Assembly (NCBI GenBank): GCA_011033025.1
Contig: WFMF01000050.1
Coordinates: 310,001-374,000 of the forward strand
Direction: 5' to 3'
Origin: Beroe forskalii
Taxonomy: Eukaryota > Ctenophora > Nuda > Beroida > Beroidae
Length of the DNA: 64,000 nucleotides
The translations under genes and the position numbers were made by a program. Numbering within the stretch: the stretch's first letter is position 1; every line of letters begins with the position of its first letter. The notes below the pieces were generated by a model. That model made no database searches and was not told the origin of the DNA. It worked only from the letters and a program-made list of their open reading frames with translations. Below are positions 1 through 11,608 of this stretch, piece after piece.

Positions 1-165
1 ACTAAGATGAGGGAAGTATGGTGAGGGGAATTAACTAATTAAGGTGAGGGGGAAGTATGGTGAGGGAATTAACTAATTAAGGTGAGGGAAGTATGGTGAG
101 GGGAATTACGGTGATTCGTGATGAGATGTAAGGTGAGGGGAAGTGAGGTGAGGGAAAAGCGATAT
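1..165. repeat. GTGAGGG-rich short tandem repeat
   Basis: The words GTGAGGGGAA, AGTATG and TTAACTAATTAA recur in a loose unit of roughly 35-40 bp, at least twice, then decay into GGTGAGGG-only copies. It runs off the left edge of the window. No coding signal is seen. Confidence 0.6.
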
Positions 166-229
166 GCCACAAGAGGAAAATACCGACCATTTTAAACTTT
201 TGTAATAGTTCAATGATAGATAATCGATA

Positions 230-935
230 GAAAATGCCTTTGGCAAGAAAAGGATTGTTAATCAAATTAAACATTACCAGATTGATCTCAGAGGCAGACA
301 CAGGCACAAAATTTGAAAATTTCCACTGCGGCGGGCTGTTGTGATTCAGTAATGTCACTAAATTGATCCAAGTACAATTTCAGATGCAATACTTTCACAA
401 TTTTTGCCTACGGCTGGCTATTTGAATCACATCATACATTAATAAACAAATTGATCTTAGAGGCAGATTCAAGCACAAAACCTTAAAATTTTTCGCCTGC
501 GGCGGGCTGTTGTGATCCAATTATGTCACTAACTTGATCAATCATAGACACAACCTAAGGTATAAAAGCTTCACACTTTTTTGCCAACGGCTGGCTGTTT
601 TAATCACATTATACATTAAATGGATTGATGTTAAGGGCAGATTCAGGTGCAAAACCTTGAAAATTTTCGCCTGCGGCGGGCTGTTGTGATCCAATTATGC
701 CACTAAATTGATCCTAGACACAATCTAGGGTATAAAACCTTCACACTTTTGCCAACGGCTGGCTGTTTTAATCACATTATACATTAAATGGATTGATGTT
801 AAGGGCAGATTCAGGTGCAAAACCTTGAAAATTTCGCCTACGGCGGGCTGTTGTGATCCAATTATGCCACTAAATTAATCCTAGACACAATCTAGGGTAT
901 AAAACATTCTCAATTTTTGCCTACGGCTACCAGCA
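230..935. repeat. ~170-bp tandem repeat made of two half-units
   Basis: The word GCGGGCTG starts at 331, 502, 676 and 843, a period of about 170 bp. Midway between these lies a diverged half-unit carrying ACGGCTGGCTG (near 411, 587 and 755). Each full unit therefore holds two ~85-bp halves, one followed by TTGTGATCC and the other by TTTTAATCACATTATAC. About four copies are present and no coding signal is seen. Confidence 0.75.
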
Positions 936-1023
936 GACCTATTGAGGTCTTGAAGTGTTCATTCAATTCGTCAGAATACAGGCAAGATTGAATGCCATGA
1001 CTTGAGGAGTAATTTCCTTATAT

Positions 1024-1048
1024 ATAATTGAATTGAATTGAATTGAAT
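1024..1048. repeat. (AATTG)n microsatellite
   Basis: About five consecutive copies of the pentamer AATTG. Confidence 0.85.
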
Positions 1049-1549
1049 TATACTGAATGGCACACCAGAAGCCAATGTTCTGTCAGTCATGCTTAGAAAA
1101 TGGATCCAAGAGACATCATGGTTGTTCATGGACAATGGAAGTCCAATCACCATCGCAAGTGTAACCATGAGACCACCATGTACAAACAACCATCTGAGTT
1201 GAACATTCCATTGAAATGCCTATGTAGGTATAGACTACAACAGGCCAGAAGATCTCTGCCATGTTTTGGACAGGATATTCAGGAGTATCATATTGCTAAT
1301 TGAGCTTACTAGTAACTTAATGATAAATATCAAATTCTTCAGCTCAGAAATTTTGAAATTCAGTAAAGAGAAAAAGTTTTGCAATCAGTTGGATCGGAAG
1401 AGTCAGTTGGATCAGGGCACTGCCATAACCAATGACATGATCTCTTAGAATAAACTCTGAATGGCAGAGTTTCTATCATCCACTCATGTTGTCGGATGAA
1501 AACAGGGAATTCAAGTGAAAATTGATCTTAAAATAGGTACCCACATACC
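1049..1549. other. Unassigned stretch
   Basis: Short open frames only. No domain, splice pattern or repeat is recognised. Confidence 0.4.
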
Positions 1550-1628
1550 GTAACTCTGTAATATGCATTACAGAGTTACATCAATCCACTGTATTGGCGG
1601 CTGTACAGCTGCCAATGCAGTGGATTGA
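1550..1628. repeat. Two adjacent near-perfect palindromes
   Basis: Bases 1550-1579 form a perfect inverted repeat (GTAACTCTGTAAT / ATTACAGAGTTAC around ATGC). Bases 1581-1628 form a second palindrome (TCAATCCACTG ... CAGTGGATTGA) that stays symmetrical to its centre apart from a few mismatches. They may be remnants of a short foldback element or a cruciform site. Nothing else nearby explains them. Confidence 0.75.
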
Positions 1629-1759
1629 TTGGTCCCTGTGGGTCCTAAGACTCCCACTACTAATCTTGAATGAATCTAGTGATCATTCTTTTAGTAGAAT
1701 GAATAGGAATTGGGCAGTATACCCTGCAGTCATGGAAAGGATAATTTAAGCATCCCAGC

Positions 1760-2125
1760 GTCCCAGGGAAAGGTTCTCACCTCATTTCTATAAGTTGACA
1801 AGCTGCATATAGAGCTTCCCTGATCCTGAGAGGGAAAGTTTCTAACTCAGGTCAGTCCTACTTCTGACCAAGAAGCATAGCGCCTCCTTGCTTCCGAGAG
1901 GGAGAGTTATAAATCAGTTATGAAAGTATAAACTGATCAAGCAACATGAACCTCCCTGCTTCTAAGAGGGAAGGTTTATAATTCAGTTCTATAAACTGAC
2001 CAAGCAGCATATGGAGCCTCTGCTTCCGAGAGGGTAAGTATCTAACTCAGTTCTAAAAAACTGATCAAACAACATACAGCCTCCCTGATTTGACAAGAAG
2101 GAAGGTTTTCAATTCATCAAACAGC
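1760..2125. repeat. ~70-75-bp minisatellite
   Basis: About five diverged copies of a unit containing CTCCCTGCTTCCGAGAGGGA, then AACTCAGTT, then AACTGACCAAGCAGCAT. The copies carry small indels, so the period varies. No coding potential is seen. Confidence 0.65.
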
Positions 2126-3537
2126 ATAAGAGCATGGATTTTGTTTCATAGGTTCATCATAGGAACCAGAAGGCATGTAATTTACCTTGACATTGCAGCT
2201 GAACTGCTCCTGCTGGATTTTTAGCCCACTGACTAAGTAATTTATAGCTTCTACCCCCAGGAGAACTATCCACCAGGGTAGCTAATGCTGAAGGAAATAC
2301 TTATTGATGTACCTACTTCCACAATTCCTTGGTCTCTTAACTTAGAGATTAAGGGAGTGAGATAAGGACTGTGACACAGGATCCAAAGTGATGTAAAAGT
2401 GTAAAGCAGTCCCAAGCTTTCTGATATGTTTTGCTAGCAATAAGTGACAGATAGCAAGGATAGAATTGTGAAGCAAGTTCAATTCTGTAGTATGACACTA
2501 GGAGATGGTTGCTTGTGGTTATGCACCACTGTTCATCAATGACAAGATGATGAGCAAGCCCTTCCCAGTCACTTTCTCTCAAGGGTAAAACGCAAGCAGG
2601 GACAGCAGGACGTCAGGACACCATGGTGTCCCTTGATGAATCAAGACAGGAGATCAAGCTGTGTGCATCAGGCTGATATAAGTCCTTGAAAAACCAACGA
2701 TCCTCGTCCTCTGCACTCTGTCATGAGGAAACAATCCTAGTAGTCGTGAAGTATCACCACCCATTGTACAGAGCACAGAGATCATGCATAGCTGCTTACA
2801 TAGATTTAGAGGGATACGCCCTCTGAACTTCTGGCCATTGAGCTGTTCGCTAGTATTCTTCTCCATTCGGAGTTATTACAACTTTAATATCACTACTATA
2901 ACAGTATAAGTCTCTAAAGGCTTTAGATTTTCGTTATATTCACTAAACTATAATGTGCGAGACCCCGGGTAAGTCCTCAATGAGTTGTAATACCTTGTAT
3001 CCTTCCCTTCAAGGTTCAGTGTAGCTATAGGTTTTCAACCCACGTGGGGTTAGAAAGAGAGTCTACATCGCAGTAGAAACGATCATTATATGATGACTTT
3101 TATTCATTGCTCAACGTGACTAGCATGGTATTGTACTGGCACTTTACAGTTACAGGCATACACATTCCACATTTCAATAATTGAACAGTCTAGATGTATA
3201 CAGTATACATTTTCCACACCGAGTAACGGTTGTTTCATTTTTCTACCCAACAACAAGTTGACGCAGTTCGAGAGCTTTGGGGGACTCCAATATAAGTGTA
3301 GTAAAGGTCTCAAAACCACTATCTTAAATTGTGTTAAATCTTCTGGGTTCTTTAAGACTTCTCGTATCATTGAAACTTCTTAAGTGAAAGTTTTGTCGTC
3401 TTGCCTTTCCCATCATTTGTTAGATGACGATGGACGAGGGGCTATAATTACAAGCTGCCTATTTCATTCTGGAATCTGGTTTGAGTCATCTTACCGGCTC
3501 AGTTCTCTCTCCTCTTACTATAAGTATGCTTCAAACA
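2126..3537. other. Unassigned stretch
   Basis: Only short open frames, the longest about 90 codons, and none has a recognisable motif. No tandem repeat stands out. Confidence 0.4.
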
Positions 3538-3638
3538 GGCTCATGTGAACGTATCCGTAGGAGAAATGCCCCTCACCCAAGCCCCCGAAGGGGGCGTTAA
3601 GGGTGAGGGGTTTCTCCGAGGAGAAGAGAACATGAGCC
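3538..3638. repeat. Nested hairpin
   Basis: An outer pair (GGCTCATGT / ACATGAGCC) encloses a second pair (GGAGAAATGCCCCTCACCC / GGGTGAGGGGTTTCTCC) and an inner CCCCCGAAGGGGG hairpin. The whole ~100-bp segment can fold into a single stem. It looks like a short foldback or MITE remnant; the function is unknown. Confidence 0.6.
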
Positions 3639-4589
3639 AATTGATTCCCTCCTCTCCTCCCTATTACCTACTGTTTATTTTCCAGTAACATGTGATGATA
3701 GAGGATCCGGTTACCCGTTTTCATGAAAAGAAAGTGGAAGGGAAGCGGAAGCTCACCTGGAGCTATACTTCAGATTTTCAACAGACTACGTACAAGTTTT
3801 GGTTATACAGGTATTAAACAGCTGCGATAATTATCGTAGACAGTGGACATGCCATTATGCAAGCGTCTCTGACATGTTTCTCGTCTAAACAAGAATTTTG
3901 TGCGTTTACACTGCTATTCGCATATACTCTGAACAGTCGACAGGACTGTTGCACTTATTATTGCATAACCAGTCGATACGGTAGCTACGTACAAATTGAG
4001 ATTATGGTTCAATCAGGTGGGACATTAATTCCCTCTCTATTTTACACTTTCAGTGTGAAGGATTATCTTGATGTTATCATCCCTTTTATTGGCACAGTCT
4101 TTGAGTTTAAAACAGTACTCTTGTTTTTCAGTGGTTAGTAATAAGCCCAACACAGTGATGGGCTTTTCATCTTGTGCCTTAGACATGGTTATCTTCCTGG
4201 TTTTATATTTATTGGAACTTATTTCTGCGTTTTTAATGCGTTCCTATACATAGTGGGACACTTTTGCAACATCACTTGCGCAACTAGCAAAATTTGCGTT
4301 TCGGATTCATACCAAATATGAAATTTTCAGCGGGCGCGCGCAATTAAATTATTGCGCGCGCGCGTCTTGGCCGACCGGAACGCATGTTTTGTGTGAGGCG
4401 TCAGACATTTGCTTCAAAAACTGACCTGTTCTTGGTGACGATCGAGATGTTGAGATATTCAGCGCTCGATTCTCAGACACATGATGATTCACGGAGTGCG
4501 CGGCTCCGACTAAGTAAAAAATTTAATTTTTACTTTAAATTGCAAACGGGGCTGAGTGACGTCACAAATCTAAAGGTCAATTTTTCTGT
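3639..4589. other. Unassigned stretch with a GC-rich inverted patch
   Basis: No gene is recognised. At about 4329-4366 an alternating CG-rich inverted patch (GGGCGCGCGCAAT / ATTGCGCGCGCGC) stands out in an otherwise AT-rich background. Confidence 0.4.
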
Positions 4590-4692
4590 ATCCTAAACCT
4601 AACCATAGCCCTAACCAAAACCTAACCTTAATCCTTACCTAAACCTAACAAATCCTGACCCTCACAGAACCTAACCTTAATGCTTAAAGCGC
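4590..4692. repeat. Degenerate telomere-like CCTAAC repeat
   Basis: Repeated CCTAAC, CCTAAACC and CCCTAACC words resemble a degraded C-strand of the animal telomere hexamer TTAGGG. This is an interstitial, imperfect array of about 100 bp. Confidence 0.55.
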
Positions 4693-5020
4693 TAGATGCG
4701 CTTAATTATATATTTCTGAGTGACGTCATTGTCATAGATAATGAAGGCTCCCGTTTACATGGGAGACGTACCCAACTAACCTTAACCTTAGGCTGAGTCC
4801 CTCAGTCTTACCTTGACTTAAAATAACTTTCATTGTGTACATAACCTTAATGGCAATGCTCTGCTTGATATTTGTCTGAATGCTACCACCAATAATGATT
4901 GACATATTGTCTGATTATATTTTACTGACATGGCTTATTATTGATAATTATTTAATTGAGTTTGATATGATTCTAATAAAGAAAATGTTTTCAGCTATAA
5001 ATTTCAATCTTTGTTTCACT
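4693..5020. other. Unassigned AT-rich stretch
   Basis: No gene, repeat or splice signal is recognised between the telomere-like patch and the heptamer microsatellite. Confidence 0.4.
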
Positions 5021-5112
5021 AATAATTAATTAATAATTAATAATTAATAATTAATAATTAATAATTAATAATTAATAATTAATAATTAATAATTAATAAT
5101 TAATAATTAATC
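5021..5112. repeat. (AATAATT)n microsatellite
   Basis: About 13 copies of a heptamer AATAATT. It ends exactly where the open frame of the downstream LINE ORF1 begins. It is therefore either a target-site-associated repeat or the point of 5' truncation of the LINE. Confidence 0.8.
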
Positions 5113-5995
5113 AATTAATGTTGACGATGATATATTCAAAGCACCTGGAGACCGTGCTCCTAAACGCCACTATCAACAAACCTATGAATATAAGTCTCCT
5201 TCTTCAAAACCTCCATGTCCTAAGAAACCTTATGGTGGTTCAAAGGATATGTGTCCTTGTCTGACCAATGTACCAGAATCTACATGGATCAAGTGTGCAA
5301 AGTGTGATCAGTCATTCCACTGTGCTTGTGTGGGGCTTGTTGGACTAAGGCAGAACGGAGTGGAACAAATTCCAACTTGGAACTGTTATGTCTGCTTCCA
5401 ACCAGCATTCCTGTGTGAGACTGTCATTCCAACCAAAGAAAGTGTTAGTAGAATTGTTCGTGAAGAGTTCTGTGATGTAAGGAATCAAATTGATGACATT
5501 GTAAGGAATGCTGTTTCTAAGAGCTCAAGTCCTAAAGGTTGTACCAAGGAGCAAGTTTCTGAAATTGTTGCTACCTATGCTGAAGTCACTGAGAAGAATC
5601 AGAAGAAGGTCATGGAAAATGTGGTTGAAACCCAGAAGAAGGCCCTGGAAATTAGTGCAGCACAAACTGCACAAGAAGTAGTAGAGAAAGTTGCAAGAAA
5701 AGTTGATGCAGATAATGTTGAAAGGGAAAAAAGAAAATCCAATGTAATTGTCATGAATGTTACTGAAAGTAAAGAGAAGTCTGGTAAAGAAAGAGCAGAA
5801 GCAGACATGAAGTTTTGCTTTGAAGAGTTGGGCATGGTCAAGAGTGATATTGTGACCCACTGGAGAGCTGGTAAGAAGGATATCAATAAACCAGACTTTA
5901 ACAGACCATTGATAGTTCAATTGAAATCAACTGAGTGTGTCAATAGCTTTACCAATAATGGCAGAGGAAGAGGACTGATTCAGGGTTTTGGATAA
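5113..5995 (+). pseudogene. LINE ORF1: PHD-like zinc finger and RRM-like protein
   Basis: This is the first ORF of a non-LTR retrotransposon, presumably an RNA-binding/chaperone protein of the element's RNP. The frame is open upstream of the first ATG (5249) back to about 5113, at the heptamer microsatellite, so the element may be 5'-truncated. A C4HC3 PHD-like finger begins at CPCLTNVPES and continues through CAKCDQSFHC to WNCYVC. A charged, probably coiled-coil region follows, then an RRM-like segment (SNVIVMNV ... VTHWRAGKKD) typical of LINE ORF1 proteins. The C-terminus (GRGRGLIQGFG) ends at 5995, shortly before the endonuclease ORF. That this is a mobile-element protein is fairly sure; its exact clade is inferred. 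Confidence 0.7.
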
Positions 5996-6007
5996 ACAGA
6001 GATCTCT

Positions 6008-9000
6008 GTGCTGCAGATAGAGCTGCAAATTTTTTGCCAGACAGCAGAAAAGAGAGAGAATGAAGTCAGCAGAAACCAGCCCATAAATTCTCTAAAGCTC
6101 TTATATACAAATGCTGATGGGCTGTGCAATAAACTTGATGAGCTACGAATGATGATCAAACAAAAATGTGTTGAAATAATCTGTGTAACTGAATCTCATT
6201 TTCATGCTGATATCCTGGAAGCTGAGGTTCAACTGGAGGGCTTTACTCTCTATAGAAAAGACAGAGATTTCAAGATAAATGATGAAAGCTCAAAAGAAGT
6301 TAGTGGGAAAGGTGGATCAGTAATCTATGTCAAGAATGATTTACCACAAGAAAAAGATGAACTATTCTTGAATGCACCTGACTCTGTGGCTGTAAAGATT
6401 GGAACTGATAAAGGTACAGTTTGTATTGCTTGTGTCTATAGGTCTCAAGCACTGTCAGAGAATCAAAATCATCAACTGATTGAATGTATAAATAGTGTAT
6501 GCCATGAGTCTAATCCTTGTGAAACTATTGTTGTTGGGGACTTCAATCTTCCTGATGTGTGTTGGAACAATTCCATTAGCCTTCCAGCTGGTATGGATTC
6601 AAATAACAAACTTCTTGTGCAGCAAGCTCAATTTGTTAGTTGCTTTAATGATCTTGGACTGTCATGGGTGTTAACCTCTGAAATCACACGTAAAAGATTA
6701 GTGGGAGGAGTTCTTCAAGAAAGTTCACTTGATCAAATTTTAATGAACAATGAGGGATTGGTTAATGGACATAAAATCTTTTCTCCCCTTGGAAAATCAG
6801 TTATTGTGTCTGTATATAACAAGACCGATGACTTTAATTTCTCTGTAGTTTCCTTAACATTTCCACAGAGTAATATCCCTCTAGAAGTAGGCCATAATGT
6901 ATTCTATAGTCAAATCCTTAGGTATGCTAACATCTGTACTGAATTAGAAACTTTCCTCTTCAATCTTCAAAAAGTTTTCCAAAACTGATTGAAAGAGGAT
7001 ATAGTAACTCAATCTTGTAGACATTATTAAACGTTGCCTTAATAAGAATAGCTTAGTTTTTCAGAAATATGCAATTTTAGATAACAGTACAATTTTAGAT
7101 CAATTTGTTTAGGTATTGGTGCGCGAGGTTCTTCACATTCTGTACTGGATAGTTGTGCAGCTTGTTGCTGACCTTGAGCAACTTACTGTATGATTAGCCT
7201 GGGACTGAATGTGGGGCTGGACAGGCAGATGCCTGTAACCTCCCATTCATTTTAATAACTTTCACTTTCAGGTTTTAGATAGTAACATTAAGATGTTTCA
7301 CCCGTATTTAACACTCATTGATCTTTTGCCTCTACTGAACTCTTTCCTTTTCCTCCCCCTTCCCTCTAAACTGTGTTGCTCAGGAATCCGGAGTCCTGGG
7401 TGGCCCAGCCCTGCAGTTGTAAGCTGTGAGGGGTACGTGGGCAGAAACCCCTCCGTTTCCCTTTGTCACCTGCTGATGGGACACCGACATCGCAGATGGC
7501 AGGGAGACCTTACAACTGTAGGGTAACCACTGATGATTCACAGTTTAGTCTCTTCCGCCTCTTATGTCAATCCTTGAATTAGAAAATCGATGTACAGTAT
7601 TTTGTTATTTTTGTAGTATACTCATACACCTCTATAGATAAGACATTGGATCATTCTAGTATATTGGTTCATCTGGGAGTTTCAAGATGCAATGAACTCA
7701 AAAATGAGATTATCCAGAAGAAATCTTGGAGTAAGATTTCAGCTGAGGAAATCTTAGACTTCAGTGTTAAAAACATTGAATGGGAATATTCTTGTGATGA
7801 TCTAGATGTTGAGGATATGGTGAATGAGCTCAATTCAAAATTGCAAAAATTGAAGATAAAATACCAACTGATAGATTTTATGAAAACAATGTCCCAATAA
7901 AATCACCTTGGTCAAACTCAGCATTGAAAAGAAAACTGAAGCTTAAGAATGATGCCTGGACAAAGTTTGACAGCAATCCATCTTCAGAAGCTTTTAGTTA
8001 TGCTGTGTCTAGACAGCAATTATATGAAAATGAAAATTTAAGGTTGAAGCTCAACTATGAGAAAAAACTTGCTTATCATGTTAAGGACAATTCTAAGGCA
8101 TTTTATAGTTACCTGCGGAATAAACGTTTGCTCAAATCAAGTGTTCCAAATTTAGAGTGCCAAGATGGTTCATTGACTAATAATGCTACTGAGGCAGCAG
8201 AGGAATTAGCTGAAGCATTCAGTTCTGTATACACACAGGAACCTGCTGGACCCCTGCCAGAGATTGTAAAACACAATGGATGCAGAGACAATATCAATGA
8301 TATTAATGAGCCTGAAGAATTTCAGTTATCTAATATAACTATTTCATCTGAAGAAGTTGCTGCTGAACTTGCTAAATTGAATGTTTTTAAGAGTATGGGC
8401 CCAGATAGAGTACATCCAAAGCTTCTTAATGCACTGTCTGGTGACATGTTTTTGTTAATGCAATATGCAAACTTTTTCAGAAATGCATTGATACAGGCAC
8501 TTTGCCTGAAGTGTGGAAAACTGCAACTGTTGTGGCACTGTTTAAATCAGGATCTAAATCTCAGCCTTTGAACTATAGGCCAGTATCATTAACTTGTATC
8601 ATTTGTAAAGTGCTTGAGCAGATAATACGTAAACAAATTATTTCATTCTTAGAAAATAGAATCACTAAGCAGCAGCATGGGTTTGTTAATAACAGGTCTT
8701 GTCTGACAAATTTATTGGAAACATTCGACACTATAATTAATATTCTTGAAGAAGGAGAGGCTGTTGATGTTTTTTATTTAGATTTTCTCAAGGCCTTTGA
8801 TACAGTGCCTCATTATAGACTTTTGAGCAAGCTAGAAAATTTAGGTATAACAGGTAAACTTCTTGAGCTGTTGAGGAGTTTTCTGAGTGATAGAAGTATG
8901 AGAGTTTATGTGAATGGAAAGTACTCTTCAGTCAGGAAAGTTTTGTCAGGGGTACCACAAGGGTCAGTTTTAGGCCCTTTATTGTTCATTCTTTTTATCA

Positions 9001-10007
9001 ACGATTTGCCTGAAAATATAATTAATACTGTTAAATTGTTTGCTGATGATTTAAAATTGATTGGCAGGGCAAACAGTGCTAAGACAATTAATGATGATTT
9101 GAGACAATTAGAAAGATGGGAAAACTTATGGCTTTTGAACTTCAATGCATCCAAATGTAAAGTTATGCATTTAAACTACAATAATAATCCAATGAATAGT
9201 TATAGTTTGAATGGTGAAATTATGGAAATATCTCATCAGGAAAAAGATTTGGGAGTTCTCATCTCAGACTCCCTTCTTTGGAATGATGAGATAAACAAGT
9301 CTATTAGTAAAGCTAATCAAATGTTGAATTGGATAATTAGAAATTTTACTCTTCGAGAAAAGAATGTTATGCTTAAGATATACAAAGCTTTGATAAGACC
9401 ACATCTTGAATATGGAGTTCAGCTGTGGTGCCCATCTCCTGAGCATGGAAACTGGTCTCTGATTCTTGGACTTGAAGGTGTCCAGAGGCGTTTCACACGC
9501 CTCATTGATGGGATGGGCCACCTCCCTTACTCAGAGAGACTTGGGTGTCTACAGCTGACAACTCTTGCTGAGCGCCGTTTCCGTGGTGATCTTATTGAAA
9601 CTTTTAAGGCTTATAATGATATAAATGGGTTGAAGCACATTTTTAAGTTCAGTAGTCATAGAAGTAAGATTGTTTCCTGTTTGAAAACAAGCAATAATGT
9701 TTCTAATGGTGTCAAAAAGTTACATAGAAGGTTTCTAACAGAGAGAGTAAGAGAACTTTGGAACAAATTACCCTCATATGTCCGTTTGTCAGATTCAGTG
9801 ATCAAGTTTAAATGTAACCTAGAATTGTTTAAATCCATTTGTTTGAGTGAAGGCATTTCCTCTGAAGGGTATTATTGGAATGTTTCAAATGAGTTATTAT
9901 CTAAGATTGAAACTCCTGGGTATTTATTGAGTAGATCTAGACAGGTTGATTTTTTAAGAGAACATCCATTCATTGCAAAGAAGAAGTATTTCAACTTACG
10001 GTATTAG
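6008..10007 (+). pseudogene. LINE ORF2 (endonuclease-reverse transcriptase), broken
   Basis: The second ORF of a CR1/Jockey-group LINE, encoding an APE-type endonuclease and reverse transcriptase for target-primed insertion. Endonuclease motifs appear in order: LLYTNADGL, CVTESHF, VVGDFNLPDVCW, SLDQILMN and PLGKS. The last motif should read PLGKSDH; the DH and what follows resume only near 7649 (DHSSILVHLG), after an ~850-bp insertion. A frameshift follows near 7855 and another near 8485. From 8502 the RT is open for 501 codons: NYRPVSLT, QHGFVNNRS, YLDFLKAFDTV, SGVPQGSVLGPLLF, the catalytic FADD, and a C-terminal region with LGVLISDSL and LEYGVQLW. The element is dead, but its catalytic RT residues are intact. 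Confidence 0.85.
6801..7648. mobile_element. ~850-bp insertion inside the LINE endonuclease
   Basis: The LINE frame reads G-K-S up to 6800 and resumes as D-H-S-S at 7649, so the intervening DNA is an insertion. It has no recognisable coding domain. It contains a C-rich patch (about 7320-7500) and a short inverted pair, GCAGTTGTAAG near 7412 and CTTACAACTGTA near 7508. No clear terminal inverted repeat or long target duplication was found, so its class is undetermined. Confidence 0.6.
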
Positions 10008-10437
10008 TAAGGTCTTATCTTTCATTGTTGCTCTGGTAATTAAGTATTTACTATAATCAACATTTTCATTTTTGTATATGAGGCAAACTTTTTATTTTTA
10101 TTTATAATTTCATAACAGTACTATTAATCTCTGACTGCTCTTTAATTTATTTGAATAATTTAATTTATTAATTCTCAAGTATTTATTTTTATGCATGCTC
10201 ATGGTAAAGCTTTTTAACTTTTTATAATTTCATAAGTTTGTGAGTTCCATAATGAATCTGGTACTTTTGTTAGCTGTAGGCTTGCCTTTTTTCCTAATGT
10301 TAATTTTCTATACTTAATGTGGTCTGGAAGATCCAGTTTAATGCCTAGTGAATCATAGAAACAGTTGTGTGACATTTGTTGATGTAATATCAAAATTGTT
10401 TATTTTATTTTAAACTTGTCCAATGCTTTTCAGTGAT
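10008..10437 (+). other. Probable LINE 3' UTR and flank
   Basis: AT-rich sequence after the RT stop with no open frame of note. It is probably the 3' untranslated region of the LINE, but no diagnostic poly(A) or microsatellite tail marks its end. Confidence 0.4.
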
Positions 10438-10776
10438 TTTTCCTGACATTCAAGGAGCTCGTCCTGCAACTCTATGGTTTTCTCAAACAAAGTCTCTTTG
10501 CCATCTTTTAGCTTCTTGATCAGATCTTTCTGCTTCAAGATGGTCCTCCAAGCCTCCATCATGAGGTTAATTGAAACTTTTCTCATGGTCGAGATATCTC
10601 TTCAGCTGGGTCTCTATGTGAGATCCAGTCAGCTCAAAATTTGGGCTGACACCGATAGCTTTTATCACTCCTCCAATCCACATCAGGGAAACTTCACCTG
10701 CATCATGAGGTGCAGGACTTTGATCATAAGTCATTATACAAGTATCAAGGCTACTTGTATAATCAAACCAGCACAC
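10438..10776 (-). pseudogene. Unrecognised coding-like fragment in two frames
   Basis: On the minus strand, one frame reads APHDAGEVSLMWIGGVIKAI... through HIETQLKRYLDHEKSFN and stops near 10567. The adjacent frame then gives a charged, coiled-coil-like tail (MMEAWRTILKQKDLIKKLK, LFEKTIELQDELLECQEK) ending in a stop near 10417. Together they look like one ~110-residue protein broken by a frameshift, so probably a retrocopy or a decayed exon. The family is not recognised, and chance open frames cannot be excluded. Confidence 0.35.
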
Positions 10777-10799
10777 TCAACAAGTTGTGATAAGCAGCT

Positions 10800-11536
10800 A
10801 ATTTAGCAATGTATATGAAAAGAGATAAGTCACAAACTCAAGAAAAAGTAAATTAGGACAGGGACAATTGGGACAGTGACACTCCTCCGATAAATACCTG
10901 CCAAATCGACGAAAATTTCTGTAAACTATGGATGTCTGCATTTGGCCAAACACCTCCCCCCCTATGTCGGCATGGGCCAAACTCCCCCCTCATTGCCGAT
11001 GTCCTTTAATAATGGCCCCTTGGCCTCTTATTTTCTTCTGTATTTCAATCAGAGGCCAAGATATTGCTTGTTGAGGTTAGTGGAGCTCAAAAAAGGGTTT
11101 CCCCAACTCAGAAGTAAGAGTGTTTTTTTGGTGAATCTATGACCCATTGCTACCAAAAAAACAATCTTCTCATACCTACTTAAATATTAATTTCACACTA
11201 TTATGTTACAGTTTGGTTCACATATAACCCTCACTAAATGACTTGCATATATTGATTGAGATATTCTTATCTTTAGTTGTTAACATATTATCTTTCTACA
11301 CCTACTATAAAGATTGAAACACAGATTGATGTCTTGAAGAAAGTTTTCTTTCTAATTCAAATAGATTTTAGATGAGGTTGAATATTTTGAACTTCTCGTT
11401 TGTACACTGTAATCATTAAGATTGATTTTTGGTCTGATATAAAAGTTTTAATCATGATAATCAAATTTTTGTGTCTACATTACAATATAAATTTTGTTTT
11501 AATGTGCTCATTGCTTCTAGGATATAATAGTTCGAC
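10800..11536. other. Upstream region of the HN1/Jupiter-like gene
   Basis: AT-rich with no gene recognised. A good 3' splice site (CATTGCTTCTAG, ending at 11520) sits 16 bp before the first ATG. At least one upstream non-coding exon is therefore likely, but it was not located. Confidence 0.4.
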
Positions 11537-11608
11537 ATGGCACAATCACTCCGTCAAGAATATGCAGCAAGATCTCAAACCAGCGATATATTCGGAGCAC
11601 AACAACAG
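11537..11608 (+). CDS. HN1/Jupiter-like gene, coding exon 1
   Basis: ATG to a GT donor (CAACAG/GTATTT), 24 codons, beginning MAQSLRQEYAARSQ and containing the SDIFG motif. It ends in phase 0. Confidence 0.7.

Noticed and set aside
2654..2866. Minus-strand 70-codon frame
   Set aside because: No recognisable motif, no supporting splice or repeat context.
3568..3628. Rho-independent terminator-like hairpin
   Set aside because: The window is eukaryotic and there is no adjacent bacterial-type gene or U tract.
6801..7648. Insertion in the LINE read as a spliced intron
   Set aside because: It lacks an AG at its 3' edge in the required position, and LINEs do not normally carry introns.
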